A stretch of 18,800 nucleotides of DNA from NCBI GenBank assembly GCA_030154385.1, contig JASKJZ010000012.1:1-18800 (forward strand). The letters run 5' to 3'. The notes beneath the pieces are model-generated. The model ran no database searches and was not told the origin of the DNA. It saw only the letters and a list, made by a program, of their open reading frames with translations. Below are positions 1 through 7,606 of the stretch, in pieces. The translations under genes were made by a program, and so were the position numbers. Each line of letters opens with the position of its first letter. Positions within the stretch are counted from its first letter, which is position 1. The stretch is from Clostridiales bacterium. GTDB taxonomy: Bacteria; Bacillota_A; Clostridia; Lachnospirales; Lachnospiraceae.

Positions 1-2
1 TA

Positions 3-3000
3 GAAAAATTAAGAAAACAGGGTGCAGATTTGGTAGTTGTGCTTTCTCATAGCAGTTTTGGAAGCGAAAATCCAGATTATTTTGCTGGAGATGCAACCTA
101 TGCACTTTCCAAAATTGATGGGGTTGATGCCATCATGGCAGGGCATGGGCACCTAAACTTTCCTTCGAGTGATGCAAATGTGAAAAAGTTTTATTCTTAT
201 CAAAATGTGGATAAGAAAACCGGACTTATGAATGGTAAGCCTGTTATTATGGTTGCAGATCATGGGGCAGGTATTGGAGTGGCGGATTTAAAGCTTACGA
301 TAGTAAATGGAAAGGTAACGGTAGCTGGCAGTAATGCCAATATACGATATGCAAAAAAGGATACGCCGCTCGATAAGACGGTCACAAAATATCAAGCGAT
401 TTATGATGAAATCATAAAAAGTACATATTCTGAAGTAGTAGGGGAAATGAAATCAGGAGAAATACTGACAAATTATTTTGGAATTATTGAGGATAATGCC
501 GCGATTCAGCTGTTAAATGAGTCGAAAATACGCATGGGCTTGGAATATTCTCATACAATCAATACCGAATATGAGGATTATCCTGTAATAGCGGCTTCAT
601 CCTTTAAAAAATATGGTGTTGAAAACCAGGATGATTATATTCATATCAATGGCAATATTACGATGGCGGATGTACTTAGTATTCAGTCATATTATCATAA
701 TTATCCTTATGTTTACTGGATTACTGGAAAGCAATTGAAAGAATGGTTAGAATGGACAGCAAGTGCTTATACAAGTCCCAATGTCAAGCAAAAGAGCGGT
801 GATGATATGCTGGATTCCTATGTCGGAAATAGAAATATGCTTTCTCTTGTCGATAAGGATTGGATGGGAGAATGGAGCAATTTAAGCCTTTTCGACGGGG
901 TTGAGTATGAAGTCGATCTCACCCAACCAGCCAAATATTCACAGCAGGGAAAGCTTATTAATAGTACGGCTTCTCGCATTTTAAATTTAAGCTGCAACGG
1001 AAGCAAGGTGTCAGATTCGACCCGATTCCTTCTGGTCTCGGATATCATCAGTGCGAGTGATCCTGTGCTTGGAAAGGAACTACCATCCCAAAGACTATAT
1101 AAAGGAACGCAGTATAGTACAAATCTCTTAAAAGAATATATCGAAGAGCAAAGTTCGTTTCATGGAATAGATATCGAAGCAGATAATAATTGGCGTCTGG
1201 TGGCACCAAGCTCCAGTTCCTATGTATTTCGTGCCAGCTCTCTTTCGGTAGAGGAAGCAAAGAAAAAAAGCTGGTATCGGGGTACGTTAGAACTTAGCGA
1301 AGGATATGCCTATTATAGTGCGAAATTTTCACAATATAATACGGATTCAAGTGGTCCGACCTTAGTAGTTCTCCCATTAATTAAGGTGAAGACAGATAAA
1401 GATGTTCCAGTGGTGATACAATCCAATGACATGTCTACGACCACAGCGCTTCGCTATGCAGTTGGAGAATTTGAAGCGAAAGATCCAATTTGGTCAACTA
1501 GTGTGAGCGCAAGTATTGAAAATAGCCAGTTTTTTGTCAAACAGAATGGGATCTATAGCATTTGGGCAATGGACAATGCTGGAAATGCGACCGTAAAGCA
1601 TATTAAAATTTCCAATATCAACCGGGGAGCACTTGAAATGCCAAAGGTCAATCGCGTGACCAATAAGAGCAAAAAAGTTACAGGAACCGCGAATCCCGGT
1701 GCTACAATTATAATCTCGACACCAGGAAAAACGTACACAACAAAGGTAAAAAGTGATGGAACCTTTAGTCGAAAAGTTGCCTTTCAAAGGGCAGGAAAAA
1801 CAATTACGGTCATGCAAAAGGATGATACTGGAAAAGAAAGTGATGCTACTCAGGTGAGCGTTTTGCGTGCTGGTCCAAACCGTCCTGAACTGGTTTCTCT
1901 CGATAATACGAGTACCAGTATTGTTGTAAATTTAAAGGATGATAATAGTCAGATTTTTGCCTATATAGGAGATAAGGTCTATGTTTCGGGGAAAGAGGGA
2001 AAGGAAGCCTTTATGGAATCCTTCTACTACGACGGTACCCATACCATCGTCGAAGCAAACGATACAAGAGATGGTGATGAAGTTTCAATGGAAATACCGG
2101 TTCAGACTTCTGGAACAGAGGTGCTAATCTATGCAGTGGATAGCATCGGACGAGCCAATTATCCAATTAAAGTAGTGGTACCGCATGTTGCTCCAGAAAT
2201 GCCAGTGTTATATACAAGCTGTGATGGAGAACATTTTGTGTATGGTTACATTTCCGATTCCAAGAAAAATACATATGACATTAAGGTAACGATTGATGGG
2301 AATGAGTACAAGGGAACGAGTGATTCCAATGGCCAATTTAAAATTGATGTGGGCAGCCTAGAGGCAGGTCAGATAATATATGCATCGGCAGTTGATGTAG
2401 TGGATGGAAGTGTACGAGAAAGCGCAAGCGGCAGCAGAGAAGTTCGGCCGAGTCAATATTACATGAATTCAAATGACCAAATAACAGCTTTACTGAATCC
2501 TATGAATGATAAAGATTTGACCATAAAGGGTCTGGTATCTGGGTTTCAGGGAAATATATATATAAAAGCAGCTGGTGTCTTTTATGACCTGGAAGGTATG
2601 CAGAATCCTTCTGTTGAAATACCATTAGCTGCACCGTTAAAAGCGGGAGAACGTATTACGATGGTGCTTCGAAATAAATTTGGAAACATCAAGCTTGCTA
2701 CGAGTATCGTAGTAGCAAAATCCCTGCCGGATAGGCCTGTTCTGGTAAATAAAGCAATTTATACCACTACAAAAACTATCAAGCTCCAAAGTAAGGAGGC
2801 CTGTGTGGCAAATGCGAAGGTAGGAGGTACCGTCTATTCCAGTAAGAAAGGAATTTACGATGAGGAGACTGGCATTTATACGTACAAAATAACAATAAAA
2901 AAACCAAAAGAAAAGCAAACGGTCTATTTTTATATGGAAAATGAAGCGGGAAAGAGTAAGCGAATCAAAATGACCGTGCAGATAAAGGAAAAGAAAAGCG

Positions 3001-3005
3001 AGTAA
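3..3005 (+). CDS. Bifunctional 5'-nucleotidase / 2',3'-cyclic phosphodiesterase, 3' part
   Basis: Only the C-terminal ~1000 residues are in the window: the frame is open from base 3 and the true start lies upstream. The first part is the end of a calcineurin-like metallophosphatase domain, with the metal-binding pieces VVLSHSSFG and IMAGHGH (GHxH motif). Next comes a 5'-nucleotidase C-terminal substrate domain (from about YSEVVGEM to DIISASD). The last ~500 residues are beta-rich, with Ig-like repeats such as VTGTANPGA...SDGTFS. Members of this family are exported and hydrolyse nucleotides or cyclic nucleotides outside the cell to scavenge phosphate and nucleosides. I see no LPxTG sorting signal or C-terminal membrane anchor; the protein ends in a Lys/Glu-rich tail. 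The family is clear; the exact substrate is not. It converges on cotJC and shares a bidirectional hairpin with it. Confidence 0.9.
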   Translation, partial: EKLRKQGADLVVVLSHSSFGSENPDYFAGDATYALSKIDGVDAIMAGHGHLNFPSSDANVKKFYSYQNVDKKTGLMNGKPVIMVADHGAGIGVADLKLTIVNGKVTVAGSNANIRYAKKDTPLDKTVTKYQAIYDEIIKSTYSEVVGEMKSGEILTNYFGIIEDNAAIQLLNESKIRMGLEYSHTINTEYEDYPVIAASSFKKYGVENQDDYIHINGNITMADVLSIQSYYHNYPYVYWITGKQLKEWLEWTASAYTSPNVKQKSGDDMLDSYVGNRNMLSLVDKDWMGEWSNLSLFDGVEYEVDLTQPAKYSQQGKLINSTASRILNLSCNGSKVSDSTRFLLVSDIISASDPVLGKELPSQRLYKGTQYSTNLLKEYIEEQSSFHGIDIEADNNWRLVAPSSSSYVFRASSLSVEEAKKKSWYRGTLELSEGYAYYSAKFSQYNTDSSGPTLVVLPLIKVKTDKDVPVVIQSNDMSTTTALRYAVGEFEAKDPIWSTSVSASIENSQFFVKQNGIYSIWAMDNAGNATVKHIKISNINRGALEMPKVNRVTNKSKKVTGTANPGATIIISTPGKTYTTKVKSDGTFSRKVAFQRAGKTITVMQKDDTGKESDATQVSVLRAGPNRPELVSLDNTSTSIVVNLKDDNSQIFAYIGDKVYVSGKEGKEAFMESFYYDGTHTIVEANDTRDGDEVSMEIPVQTSGTEVLIYAVDSIGRANYPIKVVVPHVAPEMPVLYTSCDGEHFVYGYISDSKKNTYDIKVTIDGNEYKGTSDSNGQFKIDVGSLEAGQIIYASAVDVVDGSVRESASGSREVRPSQYYMNSNDQITALLNPMNDKDLTIKGLVSGFQGNIYIKAAGVFYDLEGMQNPSVEIPLAAPLKAGERITMVLRNKFGNIKLATSIVVAKSLPDRPVLVNKAIYTTTKTIKLQSKEACVANAKVGGTVYSSKKGIYDEETGIYTYKITIKKPKEKQTVYFYMENEAGKSKRIKMTVQIKEKKSE

Positions 3006-3047
3006 AAAAGTGAGGCATGCAATCTTTATTAGGATTGCATGCCTCAC
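3004..3047 (-). terminator. Hairpin terminator of cotJC, probably bidirectional
   Basis: A perfect 15-bp stem (3010-3024 with 3033-3047) has an 8-base loop. On the minus strand it is followed by a run of six T (3004-3009), which makes a canonical intrinsic terminator 14 bases after the cotJC stop. On the plus strand it follows the nucleotidase stop directly, but with only a weak T tail. Confidence 0.85.
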
Positions 3048-3060
3048 CTTTACGTTGGGT

Positions 3061-3477
3061 TTATTTTTTGCTCCCAGGCATATCAAATTCTGGATTAAAA
3101 GCGTAAAAGTTTTTGAAATTCAATTCATCTTGCACTCTTCGAAGTGCTTCACCGAAACGTTGATAATGAACGAGTTCCCGCTGTCTTAAAAATCGAATGG
3201 GGTCACAGATCTCTGGATCTTTTATCAAACGTAAAATATTGTCATATGTCGTACGTGCTTTTTGTTCTGCTGCCAGATCTTCGTTCAGATCGGTGATAGC
3301 ATCTCCTTTTGACTGAAATTCGCAGGCATTAAAGGGAATCCCACCTGCTGCCTGTGGCCAAAGAGCAGTCGTATGATCGACATAATAATTAGCATAGCCA
3401 GAACGCTCGATTTCGTCCGGGGTTAGATCCTTTGTTAATTGATATACTATGGTCGAGACCATTTCCATATGAGCCAA
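3061..3477 (-). CDS. cotJC: cotJC C-terminal piece (exon 3), separated from the rest of the gene
   Basis: This encodes the last 138 residues of a CotJC / manganese catalase-like spore coat protein, beginning ELAHMEMVSTIVYQLTKD and ending in GSKK. In the rebuilt protein it supplies the metal ligand His68 (ELAH), Glu136 (AAEQKAR) and His169 (RELVH), matching the family's diiron-like dimanganese ligands. It has no start codon of its own: TTG 3477-3475 is an internal Leu codon, and no Shine-Dalgarno precedes it. Upstream of 3480 the frame runs into A/T-rich element DNA with no CotJC similarity. The rest of the gene lies 4.0 and 8.0 kb away on the same strand (7505-7606 and 11480-11572). Joining them across the GA core at 3479-3480 keeps phase exactly. 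Family assignment is firm; restoration by excision is inferred. Confidence 0.95.
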   Translation of the reverse strand: MAHMEMVSTIVYQLTKDLTPDEIERSGYANYYVDHTTALWPQAAGGIPFNACEFQSKGDAITDLNEDLAAEQKARTTYDNILRLIKDPEICDPIRFLRQRELVHYQRFGEALRRVQDELNFKNFYAFNPEFDMPGSKK

Positions 3478-3478
3478 T

Positions 3479-3490
3479 TCGTTGGTTCGT
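3479..3490 (-). other. Element 1 attachment half-site beside cotJC exon 3
   Basis: On the minus strand the arm ACGAACCA (3490-3483) is followed by AC, then the core GA (3480-3479), then cotJC exon 3. The matching arm TGGTTCGT is at 7503-7496, the same distance from the GA core at 7507-7506. Confidence 0.85.
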
Positions 3491-3526
3491 TTTCCTGATA
3501 ATAAAAAAGACTTGAAATTCAGATAA

Positions 3527-3555
3527 TAATAGTATAGAATGAGATAAAATACAAA
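3527..3555 (+). promoter_or_regulatory. Weak sigma-E-like promoter before the nitroreductase
   Basis: TAATAGT (3527-3533), 14 bases, then AATACAAA (3548-3555) resembles the Bacillus sigma-E pattern KMATATT-N14-CATACAMT (6/7 and 6/8). The stretch is very A/T-rich, so a chance match is quite possible. Confidence 0.25.
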
Positions 3556-3633
3556 ATAAAAATAATTTATCAGAAAAAATAAAGGAAATGAACAAAAAAA
3601 TATAAATAATTGAATTGAAATGGAGGAAACAAT

Positions 3634-4230
3634 ATGAAGGATTTATATCAGGCAGTAGCAGACAGAAGAACTTACTATGCAATACAAAAGGAAGCACCTG
3701 TTTCCGATGCTCGGATTAAAGAAGTGATGGAACATGCCATACGCCATACGCCAACTGCGTTTAATTCACAAAGCGGAAGGGTGGTCTTGTTGCTTGGCAA
3801 GAAACATGATCGTTTATGGGAGATTGCAAAGGAAGCTTTACAAAAGGTGGTACCAGCGGAACAATTTGAGGCAACTGCCGGGAAAATTAACAGTTTCCAA
3901 AATGGTTATGGAACCGTACTTTATTTTGAAGATCAGACAGTTGTAGAGGGTCTTCAGCAGCAATTCCCACTGTATAAAGACAATTTCCCAATCTGGTCGC
4001 AGCAGGCGAGTGGGATGCTGCAATATGTGGTGTGGACATCCCTTGAAGCAGAAGGATTTGGTGCTTCTCTACAGCATTATGGAGAATTGATAGAACCTTT
4101 GGTGAAACAAGAATGGGGGCTTCCAGCGCATTGGAAACTAATTGCACAAATGCCATTTGGTGCACCAGCAGCAAATCCAGACGAAAAGCAGTACCAGCCA
4201 TTAGAGGAACGATTTGTGATAAAGGAATAA
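3634..4230 (+). CDS. Nitroreductase family protein (Frm2/Hbn1-like)
   Basis: A 198-residue FMN-dependent nitroreductase-fold protein, close to the usual ~200 residues. The N-terminus (YQAVADRRTYYAIQKEAPVSD) has the typical FMN-phosphate-binding Arg pair, followed by RHTPTAFNSQSGRVVLL. The later stretch SGMLQYVVWTSLEAEGFGASLQHY is characteristic of the Frm2/Hbn1 branch, which reduces nitroaromatic or quinone-like compounds with NAD(P)H in the cytosol. ATG 3634 follows a good Shine-Dalgarno (ggagg, 3622-3626). It lies inside element 1 and is transcribed towards the MCP gene, but a strong terminator separates them. Its role on a sporulation-linked element is unknown. Confidence 0.88.
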   Translation: MKDLYQAVADRRTYYAIQKEAPVSDARIKEVMEHAIRHTPTAFNSQSGRVVLLLGKKHDRLWEIAKEALQKVVPAEQFEATAGKINSFQNGYGTVLYFEDQTVVEGLQQQFPLYKDNFPIWSQQASGMLQYVVWTSLEAEGFGASLQHYGELIEPLVKQEWGLPAHWKLIAQMPFGAPAANPDEKQYQPLEERFVIKE

Positions 4231-4244
4231 AATGAATATGGATT

Positions 4245-4307
4245 AAAAACAAGGATTTTTTCTTGAAGACCAGCATTTTCTTCAAGAAAAAGTCCTTTGT
4301 TTTTTGT
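4245..4307 (+). terminator. Intrinsic terminator after the nitroreductase gene
   Basis: A long, nearly perfect stem pairs AAAACAA-GGATTTTTTCTTGAAGA-type sequence at about 4245-4269 with its complement at 4279-4302, around a 9-base loop. A T-rich tail follows. Confidence 0.85.
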
Positions 4308-4369
4308 AGAAAACGACGATTTTACAAGCATTTTGACAAATGTAGCGTTTTGTATCTTGTATTTAAAAG

Positions 4370-4377
4370 CATACATT
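4370..4377 (+). promoter_or_regulatory. Sigma-E-like -10 box upstream of the MCP gene
   Basis: CATACATT matches the sigma-E -10 consensus CATACAMT at 7 of 8 positions, 46 bases before the MCP start. The -35 region is poor. A TTGACA hexamer at 4333-4338 could instead serve a housekeeping promoter, but I find no good -10 at 17 bp from it. Confidence 0.35.
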
Positions 4378-4423
4378 GATAGGATGGTGAGAGCAAAATT
4401 TATATAAGGAGAGTGACAGTAGT

Positions 4424-6160
4424 ATGAAGCGAATCAAAAATATGAAGGTAACCCAGAAATTGTTTTTATTGTACATACCATCTCTTATTGCGGTGCTAGG
4501 ATTGCTAATACTGTTTGTATATAATGCAAACAGTATCAATCAAAAAACTAGAACCATTTATTACGATGAGGTATATACCAGTACGGAATTAATATTAAAT
4601 GCAGATCGTGACTTTTACCAGGCTGTATTAGCAGAAAAAGAACTTTTTTTAAGCGGAAGCACTCTTGATGCAAGCAGGAAGGAGAGCTTAGAAAAAGATT
4701 ACACAGATAATATAACGCAGACAGAGGATCGCGTACGGCAAGCTGTTGAGAATGTAAAAGAAAATAAATCACTGTATCATGATTTTAAAAATCCGGCAGA
4801 CCAAGAGACATTAGAGTCCTTATATGAAGCATTTACCAATAATATGCAAACATGGAAGGATTCTTATGACATTAGCACGTTAACAGGAGATATGGATACC
4901 CATTTGTCAGCCTTTGATACCGCACGTGGAAATATCAATAGTATGACCGAACTCCTGGAGGAATATGCGAAGGATAGTGCAAACTCCATTACGCAGGATA
5001 TTCAAACAAAAATTATTATTTTGGCAGTAGCCTTTGTGATTTTGATTGTATTATTATCAATTGTTGCGGGTATCATTGTACGTTATCTGAAAACGAGCAT
5101 TTTACATACCACACAGGATATGAAAAAGTTAACGGAACGTGATTTGTCCTTTGAACCCTTTCATCAGCAAACGAAGGATGAATTAGGGGAACTTTCCGAT
5201 TCTGTAAAAGAAATGGTTTCGTCCCTGAAAAAAATGGTAGGACTTTTAGATGAGACCTCAACAAGATTAAGTGAATCTTCTGGTACCTTGCGTCTGAATT
5301 CGGATGAAATAACGACTTCTATGAATGAAATTGCAAATACAGTTGGAGAAATTGCTGAGTCGGCAGGACAACAAGCACAGGACTCCGAAATGGCTTCCAG
5401 AGAATTTGTGGAACTAGGAACCATTATTGTGCAAAATACAGATAGCACCCAAAAGCTAAAGGATGCGAGTAAACAGATGGAGATTGTTAGCAAGGAGGGG
5501 CTGGATACCGTTACCCAGTTATCCGATGTGACACAGAATAATAAAAAGGCCTTTCAATTAATTTTTGACACCATTTCGCATACCAATGAAAGCGCAGGAA
5601 AAATCGGAGAAGTAAGTGCTATTATCGCAGGAATTGCAGAACAGACCAATCTTTTAGCACTCAATGCTGCAATTGAAGCCGCAAGAGCAGGAGAGGCTGG
5701 TAAGGGCTTTGCTGTCGTAGCAGATGAAATCCGAAATCTGGCAGAACAATCCGCACAGTCGACCAATTCGATAAAAGAAATTCTGGATGTCTTGATGGGA
5801 CAAATCACAAATGCAAATATGCAAAGTACGGAGGTCAAAAAGGCCGTTGAGGTGCAGGCTCAAAGTGTGGAGGAAACGATGAACCGCTATCGGACTATTG
5901 TTGATACTCTAAAGTTTGTAAATGAAGAGATTATCACATTAGATCAGCTATCAAATACCATGGAGGCTAGCCGCCATAAGGTACTAGATATCATAACTTC
6001 ACTTTCTGCAATCGCGCAAGAAAATGCTGCCAGTACCGAAGAAACCTCTGCTACAACCGAGGAAATTCTAGCCTCAATGGTCACAATCAATGAGGCTGTA
6101 TCGCTAGGAGATCAGCTTGCTAATAATTTAAGAGGAGTCATACAGTCATTTCGTTTGTAA
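4424..6160 (+). CDS. Methyl-accepting chemotaxis protein
   Basis: A 578-residue transmembrane chemoreceptor. A first membrane helix (about residues 13-33) is followed by an extracellular region of ~160 mostly helical residues, 4HB-like. A second membrane helix (about 196-220), a HAMP linker (~221-270) and a cytoplasmic coiled-coil signalling domain follow. The conserved hairpin tip is at ~403-440 ([20 protein letters not shown], then [13 protein letters not shown]). The ligand cannot be read from the sequence. ATG 4424 is preceded by aaggagag (4406-4413). The gene sits alone inside element 1 and its last 23 bases overlap the 3' end of recombinase 1, which runs the other way. A chemoreceptor is unusual cargo for a sporulation-excised element. 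It may simply be host-derived DNA that is removed only in the dying mother cell. Confidence 0.95.
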   Translation: MKRIKNMKVTQKLFLLYIPSLIAVLGLLILFVYNANSINQKTRTIYYDEVYTSTELILNADRDFYQAVLAEKELFLSGSTLDASRKESLEKDYTDNITQTEDRVRQAVENVKENKSLYHDFKNPADQETLESLYEAFTNNMQTWKDSYDISTLTGDMDTHLSAFDTARGNINSMTELLEEYAKDSANSITQDIQTKIIILAVAFVILIVLLSIVAGIIVRYLKTSILHTTQDMKKLTERDLSFEPFHQQTKDELGELSDSVKEMVSSLKKMVGLLDETSTRLSESSGTLRLNSDEITTSMNEIANTVGEIAESAGQQAQDSEMASREFVELGTIIVQNTDSTQKLKDASKQMEIVSKEGLDTVTQLSDVTQNNKKAFQLIFDTISHTNESAGKIGEVSAIIAGIAEQTNLLALNAAIEAARAGEAGKGFAVVADEIRNLAEQSAQSTNSIKEILDVLMGQITNANMQSTEVKKAVEVQAQSVEETMNRYRTIVDTLKFVNEEIITLDQLSNTMEASRHKVLDIITSLSAIAQENAASTEETSATTEEILASMVTINEAVSLGDQLANNLRGVIQSFRL

Positions 6161-7436
6161 GAGGTAACCTTGGGTAGACCGAGAGTACGATATGAGAGGA
6201 GGGATCCTCACCAGGCTGGCACCGGTTGACTTTCTCATAGACAATGTGATCCAATAGGATTCGTAAGTATTCATTTTTTTGTGCGGGCAGACATGGAAGA
6301 GGATAGGTTTTTACCGTATGAAAATATTGGTTTATAAATAGGAGAAGGATAGACTCTAACGCCTCAAAATCGCAGCCAATTGTTCTGCAGCCTTTAGTGG
6401 GACAAATTAATAGTTCCTTGTTTGTCTTTGTTATGATGCGACGAAGCAGCGTATGTCCACAATATGGACAACGAAGAAGTCCTGCAAAGGAATTTTTTAT
6501 CGTAGGATTCTTTTTTAAGGGACTTTTTTTATAAAAGGAGCGGAGCCTTTTGGCTGCATCAAAGGTTATGGGGTCAATTATGGGAGGATGGATACCATCA
6601 ACAATTTGGTAGATGGTATTTTTTTTTCTCTTTTTTTGGATAACCCCCCGATGAATGGTTTCGATTGTTTGGTTGTATCCGATTTTAACTTTCCCAAGAT
6701 AGGTTTCATTTTCTAACATAGAAGCAATCGTGGATGGTTTCCATGTATTATCCCTGCTGTTTGGTATCTGCATTTTGTTTAGCTGATTGCAGATTGCTTG
6801 CATGCCAAGCGTTTCAGTTTTACCTTCCGCCTGTTGATAGCCTTTTGTATACCATTCGAAAATAAGAGAGACGATGGCAGCCTTCTCTTCCTCTGGTTGG
6901 AGGGTGTAACCTTTTTCATGCATTAGCCTTACAATCTTGTATCCATACGGGGCGCTCCGGTAAGGCCATTTCCCTTCCAGTGCAGCTTGAATTCTTCCTC
7001 GTATCAAGCGCCTTTTTATGGCATAGTATTCCCTTCGGCTTAAAAAAAGTCCAAACTCAAAAGCATCGTTATCAAACTCATTGTTGGGGTGGTATTCCTT
7101 GGAGGGCGTAATAATCGTGGTGTTTGTGATGCGGAAAATACGCTGGATGGTGCCCTGATCAGCGGTATCGCCTCTTGCCAGTCGCTCTAACTCAACCACA
7201 AATACACCCGTCCATCTTCCGTTTTCCACATCTCGAAGGAGGGAGCACATCTGAGGGCGGGAATCAATGCTGTCTCCAGAACACACCTCACAGTAAAATT
7301 TTTCAATCTCAATCTGTTTATCTGCCGCGAGTTTGCAAAGGATATTTTTATGGCGAGCTAGCGTTTCCTCAGTGCTTATGGCATTCCGCTCTTCATCCAT
7401 ACGGGATTTTCTTAAATAGGCGCAATAGTGATCCAT
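6138..7436 (-). CDS. Large serine recombinase 1 (excisionase/integrase of element 1)
   Basis: A 432-residue site-specific serine recombinase. The catalytic domain begins [11 protein letters not shown] with nucleophile Ser11, and conserved arginines lie in ERLARGD (~84-89). The recombinase domain (~150-270) contains [15 protein letters not shown] and [14 protein letters not shown] zinc ribbon is at ~323-350 (CPYC...CPTKGC). Such enzymes cut at a 2-bp core through a Ser-DNA bond. The gene lies at the edge of element 1, 47 bp after the point where the middle cotJC frame stops, with RBS gggag before ATG 7436. Sigma-E-like boxes lie just upstream (7461-7489). It is short for the family and clearly different from recombinase 2. 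Its predicted substrate is the GA-core site pair at 3479/7506. Confidence 0.95.
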   Translation of the reverse strand: MDHYCAYLRKSRMDEERNAISTEETLARHKNILCKLAADKQIEIEKFYCEVCSGDSIDSRPQMCSLLRDVENGRWTGVFVVELERLARGDTADQGTIQRIFRITNTTIITPSKEYHPNNEFDNDAFEFGLFLSRREYYAIKRRLIRGRIQAALEGKWPYRSAPYGYKIVRLMHEKGYTLQPEEEKAAIVSLIFEWYTKGYQQAEGKTETLGMQAICNQLNKMQIPNSRDNTWKPSTIASMLENETYLGKVKIGYNQTIETIHRGVIQKKRKKNTIYQIVDGIHPPIIDPITFDAAKRLRSFYKKSPLKKNPTIKNSFAGLLRCPYCGHTLLRRIITKTNKELLICPTKGCRTIGCDFEALESILLLFINQYFHTVKTYPLPCLPAQKNEYLRILLDHIVYEKVNRCQPGEDPSSHIVLSVYPRLPLTNEMTV

Positions 7437-7460
7437 CTCTTTCTCCCAGGGTTTTTTATT

Positions 7461-7489
7461 AGCCTATGAGGGTTGCGATTCATTTATGC
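7461..7489 (-). promoter_or_regulatory. Sigma-E-like promoter of recombinase 1
   Basis: On the minus strand GCATAAA (7489-7483), 14 bases, then CATAGGCT (7468-7461), about 24 bases before ATG 7436. Five of seven and six of eight positions match the Bacillus sigma-E consensus. CATAGGCTA also fits the sigma-K -10 pattern CATANNNTA. The promoter lies wholly inside element 1. Confidence 0.5.
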
Positions 7490-7495
7490 AGTACC

Positions 7496-7507
7496 ACGAA
7501 CCATTTC
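7496..7507 (-). other. Element 1 attachment half-site beside cotJC exon 2
   Basis: On the minus strand the core GA (7507-7506) is followed by AA, then the arm TGGTTCGT (7503-7496). This arm is the exact reverse complement of ACGAACCA at 3490-3483, at the same distance from the core. Confidence 0.85.
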
Positions 7508-7606
7508 TTCGGTTCCGATGTCAGTCAGAAGCCCTGCAACCTCTCGATATGGCATTGTGTAGCGTTGTGAAAGATAGCGCATGCTGGCGGCTAGCTCTCC
7601 ATCTGG
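7505..7606 (-). CDS. cotJC: cotJC middle piece (exon 2), between the two elements
   Basis: Too short to be seen as an ORF. On the minus strand it encodes PDGELAASMRYLSQRYTMP followed by YREVAGLLTDIGTEE, 34 residues. This is exactly the CotJC / Mn-catalase segment missing between the N-terminal piece (ending ISQFGG) and the C-terminal piece (starting LAHMEM). It carries metal ligands Glu35 (GELAA) and Glu65 (last residue, beside the junction). Before PDGE the frame reads YGG from element-boundary bases; after TEE it continues MVRGTA and stops at 7484-7486. The 104-bp stretch 7506-7609 is all the host sequence left between the elements. Its 5' end overlaps the last codons of recombinase 2, read in another frame. 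Confidence 0.93.

Larger units (their letters stand above)
3479..7507. mobile_element. Intervening element 1 in cotJC (about 4027 bp)
   Basis: This DNA separates the middle and C-terminal pieces of cotJC. It holds a nitroreductase, a methyl-accepting chemotaxis protein and a large serine recombinase, with no phage structural, lysis or replication gene. Both boundaries carry the trinucleotide GAA (minus strand: 3480-3478 and 7507-7505). Joining the element ends gives the perfect inverted repeat ACGAACCA / TGGTTCGT around a central GA, which defines the crossover at 3479-3480 and 7506-7507. Excision would leave the codons ...GTE-E-LAHME in phase. By analogy with the skin element in sigK, this is predicted to be removed in the sporulating mother cell. 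Confidence 0.92.

Noticed and set aside
3061..3477. The C-terminal cotJC piece as a free-standing catalase gene starting at TTG 3477
   Set aside because: It lacks an RBS, and the homology begins in mid-helix at the E-x-x-H motif. The missing parts are found in order at 7.5 and 11.5 kb.
4548..5863. Minus-strand frames opposite the chemoreceptor gene
   Set aside because: They are shadows of a strongly supported MCP, without RBS or recognisable domains.
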